DNA of 64,000 bases, from positions 1,196,001-1,260,000 of the forward strand of contig NZ_CP017305.1 in NCBI RefSeq assembly GCF_001747405.1, read 5' to 3'. Position numbers and translations under genes: made by a program. Shown here piece by piece: positions 44,799 to 53,086 of the stretch; positions within the stretch are counted from its first letter, which is position 1; each line of letters begins with the position of its first letter. Origin of the DNA: Chlorobaculum limnaeum. GTDB taxonomy: Bacteria; Bacteroidota; Chlorobiia; Chlorobiales; Chlorobiaceae. The notes below the pieces were generated by a model. It did no database searches. It was not told the DNA's origin and saw only the letters and a list, made by a program, of their open reading frames with translations.

Positions 44799-46082
44799 AT
44801 GAAACACGGAAGCAACACAAGCGGCAAAGGCTTCATCAGGTTGACGGTACTGTTTGGCTTCATGGCGCTACTGCTGGTTGCGGGAGGCACCGCGTGGTTC
44901 GGCGCATTCCAGTCTTCCCGGCTCCGCGAAATCGCCTCAGACCAGGCGTTGCGCATGAGGCTGGTCGAATGCCGTGCCAGAATATCATCGATCGAGCAAC
45001 AGTTCGGCGATGGAACTCTTTCGGCAGGCAGGCAGATGGAGCTTCAGTCGAAGCTCCGGATCGAGTGCGCCCGGTTTTCGGAAATTGGACGCAGCGCGGA
45101 GGTGCAGCCGGAGAGCGTGCTCGGCCAGTGGCTGAAGCATCGCAAGCCGCTCGTCGCGCCGGTAAGCCGCGAATCGCTCCAGCTCATGATTGTCGATCTC
45201 GACGGCATGATCGAACAGATGAACGCCAGGATCGCCGCTGACAATGACTCGCTCGCGGCCAGCCTGAACTGGTACCTCGCCTTCATCACGATCTTGTTGA
45301 TCATCGTCGTCCTTGCCGCCGGGCGTCTCATTGTGTCGAATTACCGCCACTCGATCATTCCCCTCCACCAGCTTTCGCAGCGGCTGACGCTCTTGAACTG
45401 CAACCTGCCCGAGAGCCTGCACGACACCGCCGAAGCCGCCGAGACGCTCCTGAGCGGCGAGGAGCCATCCGCCGAAATGCGCTCTGTCAGCGAATCGGTC
45501 GTCAGCATGTGCCACGACATCGAAGAGAAAAACCGCAAGCTCGACGAGTTGCACATTCGCGATGAAAAGACCAATCTCTACAACTATCGCCACTTCAAGG
45601 AGCATCTCATCATCGATGTCGAGCGGGCACGCCGCCTCAAGGGTGACATTGCGCTCGCCATGATCGACATCGACCACTTCAAGCGCTATAACGACCGCTA
45701 CGGGCACGTTGCCGGAGACAGGGTGCTGGCGAGAATCGCCGAAATCATCAGGGAAGAGTGTCGCATGACTGACATTCCATCGAGGTTTGGAGGGGACGAG
45801 TTCGCTGTGCTGTTTCCGAAAACTGACCGGGCGACGGCGCTGGAGATTTCCGAGCGTCTGCGCAGCATCATCTGCGACGAACCGTTCGAGTACGAAAGCA
45901 ACCAGCCCGGCGGCCAACTGACGGTGAGTATCGGCGTCGCCTCATGGCTCGACGACGCCACGGATGGCACCTCGCTGATTACTAATGCCGACAAAGCTCT
46001 TTACAAAGCAAAGCATTTGGGACGGAACATGGTTTTGGCGTTTTCAAAGCCACTGGAAGTCGAGGAAGAGGAGGGGAGTTGA
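44799..46082 (+). CDS. Membrane-bound diguanylate cyclase (GGDEF)
   Basis: About 427 residues. Two membrane helices (about 12-32 and 160-182) enclose a periplasmic region of some 125 residues. A cytoplasmic linker follows, then a GGDEF domain whose active site reads exactly GGDEF. An RxxD I-site (RMTD) stands five residues upstream, so product inhibition by c-di-GMP is likely. No EAL domain is present. It is coupled to the upstream PstS-like gene; the true start ATG 44799 lies 4 bp after that stop, although the frame extends into it. Confidence 0.92.
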   Translation: MKHGSNTSGKGFIRLTVLFGFMALLLVAGGTAWFGAFQSSRLREIASDQALRMRLVECRARISSIEQQFGDGTLSAGRQMELQSKLRIECARFSEIGRSAEVQPESVLGQWLKHRKPLVAPVSRESLQLMIVDLDGMIEQMNARIAADNDSLAASLNWYLAFITILLIIVVLAAGRLIVSNYRHSIIPLHQLSQRLTLLNCNLPESLHDTAEAAETLLSGEEPSAEMRSVSESVVSMCHDIEEKNRKLDELHIRDEKTNLYNYRHFKEHLIIDVERARRLKGDIALAMIDIDHFKRYNDRYGHVAGDRVLARIAEIIREECRMTDIPSRFGGDEFAVLFPKTDRATALEISERLRSIICDEPFEYESNQPGGQLTVSIGVASWLDDATDGTSLITNADKALYKAKHLGRNMVLAFSKPLEVEEEEGS

Positions 46083-46148
46083 TGCTCCGGAAATCGATGA
46101 TGCGGAAACCAAAACATCAATGCTGGAATTAGAGAAAGGAGTGCCGTG

Positions 46149-46418
46149 ATGCCGACCATTTCAATGTTTTATGGCATATTGATCCAGATGTATTTTTATG
46201 ACAACAAACAGCACAGTTGTCCTCACATTCATGCAGAATACGGGGAGCATCACGCCTCCATTGCTATCGAGGACTGAACCGTACTCGATGGAGGATTGCC
46301 CTCCTCGAAGATGAAACTGGTTCAAGCATGGATCGAGATTCGTAAAGAAGATTTGATGGCGGACTGGAAGCTGGCAATCGCTGGTGAACCTGTATTTAAA
46401 ATCGAGCCTTTGAGGTAA
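46149..46418 (+). pseudogene. DUF4160 gene interrupted by one stop
   Basis: Frame 46149 reads MPTISMFYGILIQMYF, then HIHAEYGEHHASI, as in DUF4160 proteins. A TGA at 46275-46277 interrupts it, after which the normal C-terminal half follows in the same frame (LVQAWIEIRKEDLMADWKLA, ending KIEPLR). Only one base change would restore the gene. It is next to its common partner DUF2442. Confidence 0.8.
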
Positions 46419-46436
46419 TAAAGAAGAGAAAATATT

Positions 46437-46718
46437 ATGGATACTATCGTTAAAGCGGTGCCGTTGGATGACCACAAAATCGAAATAGTCACGAGCAGTG
46501 GTATTGAAGGAATCTTCGATGTCAAGCCATATTTGAAGGGATCAGCCTTCAAAGAACTTGAAAATGAATCCTATTTTCGACTTGTCAAGCCTGCCCATCG
46601 AGGGATCATGTGGCCAAATGAGCAGGATTTCAGTTCGGATACCATTATATGGGATATAAAGCATTCGCAGCAATCGCCTGTAAACGGCTCGGATTCTGGT
46701 TTTGATGCAGCCGGATAG
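46437..46718 (+). CDS. DUF2442 family protein
   Basis: A 93-residue protein of the DUF2442 type: HKIEIVTSSGIEGIFDVKPYL, then FRLVKPAHRGIMWPNEQDFSSDTI. DUF2442 genes are commonly adjacent to DUF4160 genes, and a toxin-antitoxin-like pairing has been suggested for such couples. Here the DUF4160 partner, 18 bp upstream, carries a stop, so this one may be left without its mate. Its C-terminal tail (about 15 residues) is not conserved-looking. Confidence 0.8.
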   Translation: MDTIVKAVPLDDHKIEIVTSSGIEGIFDVKPYLKGSAFKELENESYFRLVKPAHRGIMWPNEQDFSSDTIIWDIKHSQQSPVNGSDSGFDAAG

Positions 46719-46805
46719 GCGATTCAAAATGGTATATTTTGGTTAAAGAGTTGTGTCTTTTATGGAAAAAAATAATCAATGTTGGACGTTAAGCAAGGAT
46801 CAGTT

Positions 46806-47654
46806 ATGACATGCAAAAGAGAATTTTTGAAGGTTGACCTTCCTAAGTGGATTGAGGGGACCGTTTCGAAGTATGAACGCGGGCAAGAGTGGAATTCCGC
46901 ATGGTTCGAGACATACAAGGAACTCGGCGGTAAAAGTGATGAAAGTGGCAAGAAGGGCTGTCCGAGGGCAGCTGCAAAGACACTCTACGAACTTGGCAGA
47001 ATCATCGGCCATGGCACGGCTAGGAATCTTCCTCTATCGCAGGTCGTGCGAAAGCATTCAAAGAATGGTGCGTACGCGATTGCAGCGATTGAGCTTCTCT
47101 TTGGTGAGATCGTGGATGGTGAAATGGTTTTGAATGGGGCGGGAGAACTGGTTGACGCCGAATGGAAGAGAATTCAGAAGCGATATAGTAATGTAATCCT
47201 TGATACCTATCAGATCATGCCCAATCATCTCCACGGAATCCTGCAATTCACATCGCCGAATTCCGTAGGGACGGGTCTTGTGCCCGTCCGAAATCTTCTA
47301 GATGAATTCGTTGACAATGATCACGTCGATGATGGAAATGCCAACGCAAATATGTTGGAAAATGATATCCCCGCATCAAAGAGGATGGGCACAAGACCCA
47401 TCCCTACGGGGTTGTATAATGTAATCGGAACCTTCAAATCCCTGACACAAAATGACTATGCTTTTCATGTGCGGAACAATGGATGGCCGCCATTCATGAA
47501 ACGATTGTGGCAATTACGCTTCCATGATCATATCATCCGAAACGATGATGAATTGGATAGTATTCGGAGATATATTATCGACAATCCGATAAACTGGTTG
47601 AAAGATCAGAACAATCCGGAGAATATGATGAAGAACAATGACCTCAACGGTTAA
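46806..47654 (+). CDS. Fusion of an unrecognised N-terminal domain with a RAYT-like (REP-associated) HUH transposase
   Basis: About 282 residues. The C-terminal two thirds is RAYT-like: LFGEIVDGEMVLN, the HUH-type MPNHLHGIL, and FHDHIIRNDDELDSIRRYIIDNPINW with the Tyr of RRYI as probable nucleophile. The first beta strand of RAYTs (YFVTICTHN type) is absent; in its place is a 100-residue segment (starting KREFLKVDLPKWI, with GCPRAAAKTLYELGRI) of another family. The middle encodes two inverted GTAG hairpins. It may be a chimera born by deletion, and may be inactive. ATG 46806 has an AAGGA site; the frame opens at 46779. Confidence 0.75.
   Translation: MTCKREFLKVDLPKWIEGTVSKYERGQEWNSAWFETYKELGGKSDESGKKGCPRAAAKTLYELGRIIGHGTARNLPLSQVVRKHSKNGAYAIAAIELLFGEIVDGEMVLNGAGELVDAEWKRIQKRYSNVILDTYQIMPNHLHGILQFTSPNSVGTGLVPVRNLLDEFVDNDHVDDGNANANMLENDIPASKRMGTRPIPTGLYNVIGTFKSLTQNDYAFHVRNNGWPPFMKRLWQLRFHDHIIRNDDELDSIRRYIIDNPINWLKDQNNPENMMKNNDLNG
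47263..47409. repeat. Inverted pair of REP hairpins inside the RAYT-like gene
   Basis: Two 27-bp arms (47263-47289 and 47383-47409) are inverted copies. Each holds GTAG plus a 7-bp hairpin: GGACGGG/CCCGTCC in the left arm and GGATGGG/CCCATCC in the right. The two differ by paired changes that preserve the stems. This is the layout of a bacterial interspersed mosaic element, located within the coding frame of the RAYT-like gene. Confidence 0.8.
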
Positions 47655-47817
47655 TCATCGGCTGTCGTGAAGCGGTATCATCCGTGAGCGCCCTCATATC
47701 CCGCATACCACAATTCTCTCCCCAATACCCCGGAAATTCTTATCTTTCCCTCCATTAACCGGGAGGCCCATCCTCCGATGAACCAGTGCCCGCAACCCAT
47801 GCGCCGATGAACGACCG

Positions 47818-49086
47818 ATGAAAGCTGAATTGTACATCGCCCGTCGATTCGCGTTCAAGCCGCGCTCGCTCTCCAAGCCGACCTTTATCGTGCTGGCGTC
47901 GGTGCTGGGTATTGCCGTGGGGACGGCGGCGCTGATTCTGACGCTCTCCATCGTCAACGGATTCGCGTCGGTCATCGAGGGCAAGCTTATCAGCTTCACC
48001 TCGCATCTTCAGGTGCGCCAGCCCGACGAGCGGCGATTTGCCGAAACCCGACGCGACCTCCAGGCGCTGAAAAGCGTGCCGGGCGTCGCCTCGGTGTCGC
48101 CGTTTCTCGAAATGAACGTGATGCTCCGGAGCCGCGCCGGAAGCGGCGGCGCGGGCGGCAACATCGCTCCGGCGATGATTCAGGGCATCGCTTCCCGCGA
48201 AAGTTCGCGCTTCCTCCTGAACGGCCCGGCGCTGCTCGAATCGGCTCCCGCGTCTGCGGACGGTTCGCTGCCGATCCTGCTCGGCAAGACGCTTGCCGAC
48301 AATCTCGGCGTCAGGGCGGGCGACCGGCTGATGATCGTCGGTATCGCGAGCAAAAACGGCGCGTCCGGCATGACCGGCGGCGAGAGCGTCTTGGAGTTGC
48401 TGTCGAGCCTCGACCTGCACGTGGCGAGAGTCGCGGGCATCTACGACACCGGCCTCACCGAGGGGTTCGATGACATCGTCGCGTTCGCCGATCTCGCTCG
48501 GCTCCAGCAGCTCTACCATCCCGGCATGATCTCCGGCTACGAGGCTAACGTCGCTGACCTGCGCGATTTGAAGGCGATTTCGGAAGCCGTTGCAAGCCGG
48601 CTTGGCTATCCCTTTTACTCCTACACGGTGTACGAGCGCTACGCCAACCTCTTCGAGTGGCTCAAGCTCCAGAAAAACATCATGCCGCTGCTCATCATCA
48701 CCATCACGGTCGTGGCGGTGTTCAACATCGTCTCGACGCTGCTCGTGCTGATCATCGAAAAAACGAAGGAGATCGGCATGTTGACCGCTCTTGGCCTTGA
48801 ACCTCGCGCCGTGAGCATGGTGTTCATGGGGCAGGCGTTCATGATTTCGCTGGTCGGCATCGCGCTCGGCAACCTCTTCGCGCTCGGCCTGTCGCTCTTC
48901 GAGCTGCGCTTTCACCTCATTACGCTGCCGGAAAAGAGCTACTTCATCCGCCACGTGCCGCTCGAAATCGACCCGCTGCAATACCTCGCCGTTTCGGCGG
49001 GCGTGGCGCTCTTGACGCTGCTCTTCGCCTTCATTCCATCGCGCGTGGCCGCGTCGCTCCGGCCCAGCACCGCACTGACCACGTGA
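47818..49086 (+). CDS. LolC/E-family lipoprotein-releasing ABC permease, first copy
   Basis: A 422-residue FtsX-fold permease. Membrane helices lie at about 20-45, 275-300, 325-350 and 375-405, enclosing a large periplasmic domain. The N-terminal IARRFAFKPR and LTLSIVNGFASVIEGKL motifs are of the LolC/LolE type. It probably extracts lipoproteins from the inner membrane with an ATPase (LolD) encoded elsewhere. The next gene encodes a paralogue 10 bp downstream; the two could form a heterodimer. Confidence 0.9.
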   Translation: MKAELYIARRFAFKPRSLSKPTFIVLASVLGIAVGTAALILTLSIVNGFASVIEGKLISFTSHLQVRQPDERRFAETRRDLQALKSVPGVASVSPFLEMNVMLRSRAGSGGAGGNIAPAMIQGIASRESSRFLLNGPALLESAPASADGSLPILLGKTLADNLGVRAGDRLMIVGIASKNGASGMTGGESVLELLSSLDLHVARVAGIYDTGLTEGFDDIVAFADLARLQQLYHPGMISGYEANVADLRDLKAISEAVASRLGYPFYSYTVYERYANLFEWLKLQKNIMPLLIITITVVAVFNIVSTLLVLIIEKTKEIGMLTALGLEPRAVSMVFMGQAFMISLVGIALGNLFALGLSLFELRFHLITLPEKSYFIRHVPLEIDPLQYLAVSAGVALLTLLFAFIPSRVAASLRPSTALTT

Positions 49087-49096
49087 GGAGGAGCCG

Positions 49097-50347
49097 ATGA
49101 AAGCAGGCATCTGGATCGCCCAACGGTACAGCTTCGCGCGGAAGCGTTTCCGGGTCATCAACATCATCTCTGGCATCAGCCTCGCGGGGATCGTCGTCGG
49201 CGTCTCGACGCTGCTCGTGGTGATGAGCGTGCTGAACGGCTTCCAGAAGCTGGCCCGCGACCTCTTCACGACTGTCGAAGGCCCGGTGCAGATCGCGCCT
49301 GAGCACGGGCGCTCGCTCGTCGTGAGCGACTCGCTGCTCGCGGCCATCGCCCGGCTCGACGGCGTCGAAACGGCGCACCCCTTCGTCGAGGGGCAGGCGA
49401 TCATCACCGCGGCGGGCAAGAGCGAGCTGATCATGGTTCGCGGACTGACCGATGAGGCGCAGCGTCATCTGATGAAAAGTACGTCGAACAGGCAAGCGTA
49501 TTTCTCCGAAAGTGGTATCTCGGCGGGAAGCTTTCTTGCCGAAAGGCTGAGGCTCTATCCCGGGCAGCCGGTGCGGCTCTTCAGCCCGGAGCTGATCTCG
49601 GCGGGTCTGCAAGCGCTTTCGCAACCGGAACTTATGCCCGCGCTCTCGATGAGCGACGCACGGGTCGAGAGCAGCTTTTCGCTGCAAAAGGTGTTCGACG
49701 ACCACTACGTAATCGCGCCGGTCGAAATGGCGCAAAGCATTCTGCTCTTCGGGCCGGGCCGCTACTCGGGCATCGACATCAGGGAGAAGGCCGGGGTGAG
49801 CGACGAAGCGCTCGAAGCGCAATTGCGGCAATGGATTTCGGCAAACGGGCTGGCGCAGGAGCTGCGCGTGCTGACGCTGGGGGAGCGCCACCGCGACATG
49901 TTCGCCGTGATGCAGCTCGAAAAGTGGGCGAGCTTCGCCGTGCTGATGCTGGTGATTCTGGTGGCGCTCTTGAGCCTCGGCGGATCGCTCGCCATGACGG
50001 TCATCGACAAGCGCCACGAGCTGTTCTACCTCCGCTGCCTCGGCCTGGAAAGGCCGCAGTTCATGACCATCTTCATCGTCGAGGGCGGGCTGACCGGTCT
50101 CGTGGGCACGGCGATCGGCTCGCTCATCGCCTGGATCATCTGCAAAGCGCAGGAGCTGTATGGCATCGTCCAGCTTCCGTCGAAGAGCGCCTTCATCATC
50201 TCCGCCTATCCCGTCAGCATGAAAACCGGCGACTTCCTCGCCGTCGGAGTTGCCGCCATACTCTTCACCCTGCTCGTGAGCCTCTATCCCGCAGGAAAAG
50301 CCGCCGCTATCGCCACGAGCCGCTCGCTGGAAAACAAGATGGAGTGA
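49097..50347 (+). CDS. LolC/E-family lipoprotein-releasing ABC permease, second copy
   Basis: A 416-residue paralogue of the upstream gene with the same FtsX architecture: IAQRYSFARKRFRVINIISGIS at the start, VMSVLNGFQKLARDL, and three C-terminal helices ending SLYPAGKAAAI. A good ribosome-binding site (GAGGAGGAG) precedes its ATG. A terminator-like hairpin follows at 50417-50441. No LolD-like ATPase is in the window near it. Confidence 0.9.
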   Translation: MKAGIWIAQRYSFARKRFRVINIISGISLAGIVVGVSTLLVVMSVLNGFQKLARDLFTTVEGPVQIAPEHGRSLVVSDSLLAAIARLDGVETAHPFVEGQAIITAAGKSELIMVRGLTDEAQRHLMKSTSNRQAYFSESGISAGSFLAERLRLYPGQPVRLFSPELISAGLQALSQPELMPALSMSDARVESSFSLQKVFDDHYVIAPVEMAQSILLFGPGRYSGIDIREKAGVSDEALEAQLRQWISANGLAQELRVLTLGERHRDMFAVMQLEKWASFAVLMLVILVALLSLGGSLAMTVIDKRHELFYLRCLGLERPQFMTIFIVEGGLTGLVGTAIGSLIAWIICKAQELYGIVQLPSKSAFIISAYPVSMKTGDFLAVGVAAILFTLLVSLYPAGKAAAIATSRSLENKME

Positions 50348-50416
50348 GGGAGATTTTTCGATTCGATAGTAAACGAACGGAGCGAAGAAAACAGTACTGC
50401 ATTCAGGAGGGTTTTA

Positions 50417-50441
50417 ACCCGACGGACATATCGGGTTTTTA
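50417..50441 (+). terminator. Intrinsic terminator of the Lol permease pair
   Basis: A 7-bp stem AACCCGA/TCGGGTT (50417-50423, 50432-50438), with an 8-nt loop, runs into T residues. It lies 70 bp beyond the stop of the second permease. Confidence 0.6.
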
Positions 50442-50453
50442 CATTCACATTGC

Positions 50454-50473
50454 CCCGGCTTTCAAGCCGGGGG
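50454..50473. repeat. Palindromic repeat CCCCGGCTT-TC-AAGCCGGGG
   Basis: A 9-bp perfect stem with a TC loop. The element at 52215-52234 (CCCCGGACTT/AAGTCCGGGG) shares the same plan and the ATTG-CCCCGG flank, so both belong to one dispersed family. Confidence 0.65.
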
Positions 50474-50577
50474 CTAAGTTTGTGATGAGCTGTTTTCCGG
50501 AGAGATAAAAGATCAGGACAGCCACAGGGGATTGTCTCAAAAAGATATCGCGACAACGTCCCAGCTATCTGATATCC

Positions 50578-50736
50578 TCACTCCTTCGTGAACTCCTCTT
50601 TGCCTGCGCCGCAGACGGGGCACATCCAGGTTTCGGGGAGGGAATCAAACGATGTTCCGGCGGGAATTTCGCCTTCGGGGTCGCCGGTTTCGGGATTGTA
50701 GATATAGCCGCAGATCGTGCACTTCCATTGTTCCAT
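50578..50736 (-). CDS. Rubredoxin (52 residues)
   Basis: A short iron-only electron carrier too small for a length-filtered gene search. It starts MEQWKCTICGYIYNPETGDPE and ends near EEFTKE. The four Cys ligands lie in CTICG and CPVCG. Rubredoxins shuttle electrons to oxidoreductases at low potential. A second rubredoxin gene lies 24 bp upstream on the same strand, so the two are probably co-transcribed. Confidence 0.93.
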   Translation of the reverse strand: MEQWKCTICGYIYNPETGDPEGEIPAGTSFDSLPETWMCPVCGAGKEEFTKE

Positions 50737-50760
50737 AGTACTGCTGTTGGGTTTTGTTGT

Positions 50761-50967
50761 TCAGAGTTGCGAGACGAATTTCGTGAACTGGTTTTTCGGA
50801 CGGTCACACACCGGGCAGTTCCAATCCTCCGGCAGCTTGTCGAATGGCACGCCGGGGCGGATGTTCGTTTCGAGATTGCCCTCCGCCGGATCGTAAATGT
50901 AGCCGCATTCGGCGCACATCCATTCCTGATTGCCGCTTTGTTCCGGATCGGTTTCCTTGACGTTCAT
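50761..50967 (-). CDS. Rubredoxin (68 residues)
   Basis: A second rubredoxin with an N-terminal extension of about 15 residues (MNVKETDPEQSGN). Cys ligands are in CAECGYIYDPAEG and CPVCDRPKNQF. The start ATG 50967 has a perfect AAAGGAGG site; the frame continues to 51033 without support. The different second motif (CPVCD rather than CPVCG) and the extension suggest it serves a different partner from its neighbour. Confidence 0.93.
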   Translation of the reverse strand: MNVKETDPEQSGNQEWMCAECGYIYDPAEGNLETNIRPGVPFDKLPEDWNCPVCDRPKNQFTKFVSQL

Positions 50968-50986
50968 TGGTATTCCTCCTTTCGAT

Positions 50987-51463
50987 TTATAGCCTTCTCC
51001 TGTAAGCCACCATCGTCGAACGTACGAAGCCATGCGCCTCGTAAAAGTGCTGGGCCGGAATGTTGTCGCCGTCGGTCAGCAGCGTGGCCCGGCCATAACC
51101 CTCTTCGCGCGCCCAGCGGCAGGCGTGTTCGAGGAGCAATGCGCCGATGCCCTGACTGCGGAATGCGGGATCGATGATCATGTCTTCGAGCATCACCACC
51201 TTTTTGCCGAGCGCCGTGCTGACCAGATTCAGCAGAGAGACCATGCCGATAATTGTCCCGTCCTCTTCGCACACGAACACCGTTCCCGCCGACGGGTTGC
51301 CGATGATCATCTCCAGCCCGGCCTCCTGTTTTTTGGGGTCTGGCGTGAATTCGTGTTCCTGGCTGAAAAGAACATTCAGCAACCGGGCGCAAGCCTCGAT
51401 GTCGCCGGGTTCTGCAATTCGGATATTCGGCATGTCAACAACATTGGATTGATGTTCGTTCAT
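50987..51463 (-). CDS. GNAT-family N-acetyltransferase
   Basis: A 158-residue acetyltransferase. The acetyl-CoA motif RSQGIGALLLEHA is near residue 103 (Q/RxxGxG/A), preceded by MLEDMIIDPAFR, and the C-terminal part has NIPAQHFYEAHGF. The substrate is unknown. It lies upstream of the two rubredoxin genes on the same strand (19-bp gap) and may be co-transcribed with them. Confidence 0.88.
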   Translation of the reverse strand: MNEHQSNVVDMPNIRIAEPGDIEACARLLNVLFSQEHEFTPDPKKQEAGLEMIIGNPSAGTVFVCEEDGTIIGMVSLLNLVSTALGKKVVMLEDMIIDPAFRSQGIGALLLEHACRWAREEGYGRATLLTDGDNIPAQHFYEAHGFVRSTMVAYRRRL

Positions 51464-51610
51464 GCCTGTATGCTATTGAAAAACCCGGACAATACCAATC
51501 AGTTCAAACCGTTACGATCTCTTTGAACGTCGTTGCGTGAAACTTTGCCGTTGCCTGCGCCGGTTATTCATCTATGTAATACTTTGATAAAACCAGTCAA
51601 TGCTTCAGCC

Positions 51611-52096
51611 ATGTTCAAGAATTTTTTACGCAAGCGCTTGCATATCGGTGGCCCGGGCACCGTGCCGCAGGTTGATGTTTTGAGATATTGCGGCACCTGG
51701 TACGAAATCGCCTCGATTCCTCCAAAAGAGCAGCGCCGGTGTACCAACACAAAAGCCGAATATACCTTCGACGCCGCCAAGGGCCGGGTGCTGGTTCGCA
51801 ACTCCTGCCGCCGGAATGGGCGTGAAGCGTCGATACGGGCGACCGCCGTGCCGGTGGAGGGAAGCGGCAACGCCAAGCTGATCGTCACCTTTTTCAGATT
51901 CATCAAGGGCGATTACTGGGTCATCGGTCTTGCCGACGACTATTCGTGGGCGCTGGTTTCCGATACTACCGGAACGCGCTGCTGGGTGCTGTCGAGAACG
52001 CCCTACATGGATGAGGTCATCTACCGGCAGTTGCTCGATCAGTTGCGCCTGAAGGGAATCGATACGGCGAAGCTGGTGAAGACCGCGCAAGGGTGA
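51611..52096 (+). CDS. Lipocalin family protein (Blc-like)
   Basis: About 161 residues. The lipocalin motif is at residues 25-34 ([10 protein letters not shown]), then YSWALVSD and [13 protein letters not shown], with a Blc-type closing segment ending [12 protein letters not shown]. Bacterial lipocalins bind lipids in the envelope. Unlike E. coli Blc it has no signal peptide or lipobox from this start; the longer frame from 51533 does not supply one either. It may be cytoplasmic or use an unnoticed start. Confidence 0.88.
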   Translation: MFKNFLRKRLHIGGPGTVPQVDVLRYCGTWYEIASIPPKEQRRCTNTKAEYTFDAAKGRVLVRNSCRRNGREASIRATAVPVEGSGNAKLIVTFFRFIKGDYWVIGLADDYSWALVSDTTGTRCWVLSRTPYMDEVIYRQLLDQLRLKGIDTAKLVKTAQG

Positions 52097-52408
52097 GGGC
52101 TGCGTTAGAGTTGCAGGTGATTGCCTCGAAAGCGTGTATCGCTCCGGACGCACGCAAACGCCGCTGTTGTGGAATATTGGGCTAAAGCTCTGATTTATTA
52201 TGCGTTAAATGCTACCCCGGACTTAAGTCCGGGGCAATTGTTAAGATTTTTTTATCAACGGAACAAAAACAAAAGGTAAGCTGAGTCTGTATCTGTTTGT
52301 CATTCAGTCCTGACAAGTCGGGCTCAGCATGACAGGATGAGGAAATTGGTTCTGATTCTTTTAACTTCTCCCGCATTTGCAGGCAATCAGTAACCTTGTT
52401 CCGACCGC
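52097..52408. other. 312-bp gap with two palindromic repeats
   Basis: It holds the perfect palindrome at 52215-52234 and a hairpin at about 52298-52334 (TGTCATTCAG...CTCAGCATGACA with an inner CCTGAC-AA-GTCGGG core). No gene is evident. The promoter of the GDT1-like gene must lie in the right part. Confidence 0.55.
52215..52234. repeat. Perfect 20-bp palindrome CCCCGGACTTAAGTCCGGGG
   Basis: A self-complementary palindrome followed by CAATTG and an AT-rich run. It shares its design with the element at 50454-50473. It may also work as a terminator for the lipocalin gene, since a T-run (GATTTTTTTAT) follows 10 bp later. Confidence 0.7.
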
Positions 52409-53074
52409 ATGGACGCTTTCTGGCTCTCCCTCGTCATGATTTTTCTCGCCGAGCTGGGCGACAAGACCCAGCTTGTGGCGCTGACGCTCGCAACCTGCTA
52501 CAACACGCGCGTCGTGCTGTGGGGCATTTTCTGGGCGACGCTTGCCGTGCATGTCTTTTCGGCGGGCATCGGCTGGTTCGTCGGCGGTCTTCTGCCGGGC
52601 GACTGGATCGCGTTCATCGCGGGTGTATCCTTCATCATCTTCGGCTTCTGGACGCTGCGCGGCGACAGCCTCGACGACGATGAGGCGGGGGAGTGCAAAA
52701 CCGGCGTCAATCCCTTCTGGCTGGTCTTCTCGACCTTTTTCATGGCAGAGCTTGGCGACAAGACCATGCTCTCGACGATCAGTCTTGCCACCACCAATCC
52801 CTTTTTGCCGGTCTGGCTTGGCTCGACCATCGGCATGGTGGTCTCGGACGGTCTCGCCGTCATCGTGGGCCGGATGATGGGCAAGAACCTGCCCGAAAAG
52901 GCGATCCGCATCGGCGCATCCTTCGTCTTCTTTCTCTTCGGCGCCTGGTGGATGTACGAGGGCGGCTCGAAATTTTCGCTGCCCGTCTGGTCAGCTGCCC
53001 TTCTGACGCTCGTCGGGGCCGCGCTCTTTTTCTTCCGCGATCTGATCGGGAAGCGGCGCGGAAACGAGGCGTAA
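52409..53074 (+). CDS. TMEM165/GDT1 family membrane transporter
   Basis: A 221-residue membrane protein with two homologous halves. Each carries the signature ELGDKTQ or ELGDKTM (in [14 protein letters not shown] and [16 protein letters not shown]). The family exports Mn2+ or exchanges Ca2+/Mn2+ for H+. Six to seven hydrophobic helices are visible. It is convergent with the following ATPase gene at 53087. Confidence 0.93.
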   Translation: MDAFWLSLVMIFLAELGDKTQLVALTLATCYNTRVVLWGIFWATLAVHVFSAGIGWFVGGLLPGDWIAFIAGVSFIIFGFWTLRGDSLDDDEAGECKTGVNPFWLVFSTFFMAELGDKTMLSTISLATTNPFLPVWLGSTIGMVVSDGLAVIVGRMMGKNLPEKAIRIGASFVFFLFGAWWMYEGGSKFSLPVWSAALLTLVGAALFFFRDLIGKRRGNEA

Positions 53075-53086
53075 GCCACTGACGAT

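Noticed and set aside
46275-46277. Selenocysteine codon in the DUF4160 gene
   Set aside because: DUF4160 has no Cys or Sec at this place and I see no SECIS-like hairpin; a nonsense mutation or base error is simpler.
47755-49434. 559-residue minus-strand frame across the LolC/E permease genes
   Set aside because: Antisense shadow; the plus-strand genes have clear membrane helices and family motifs.
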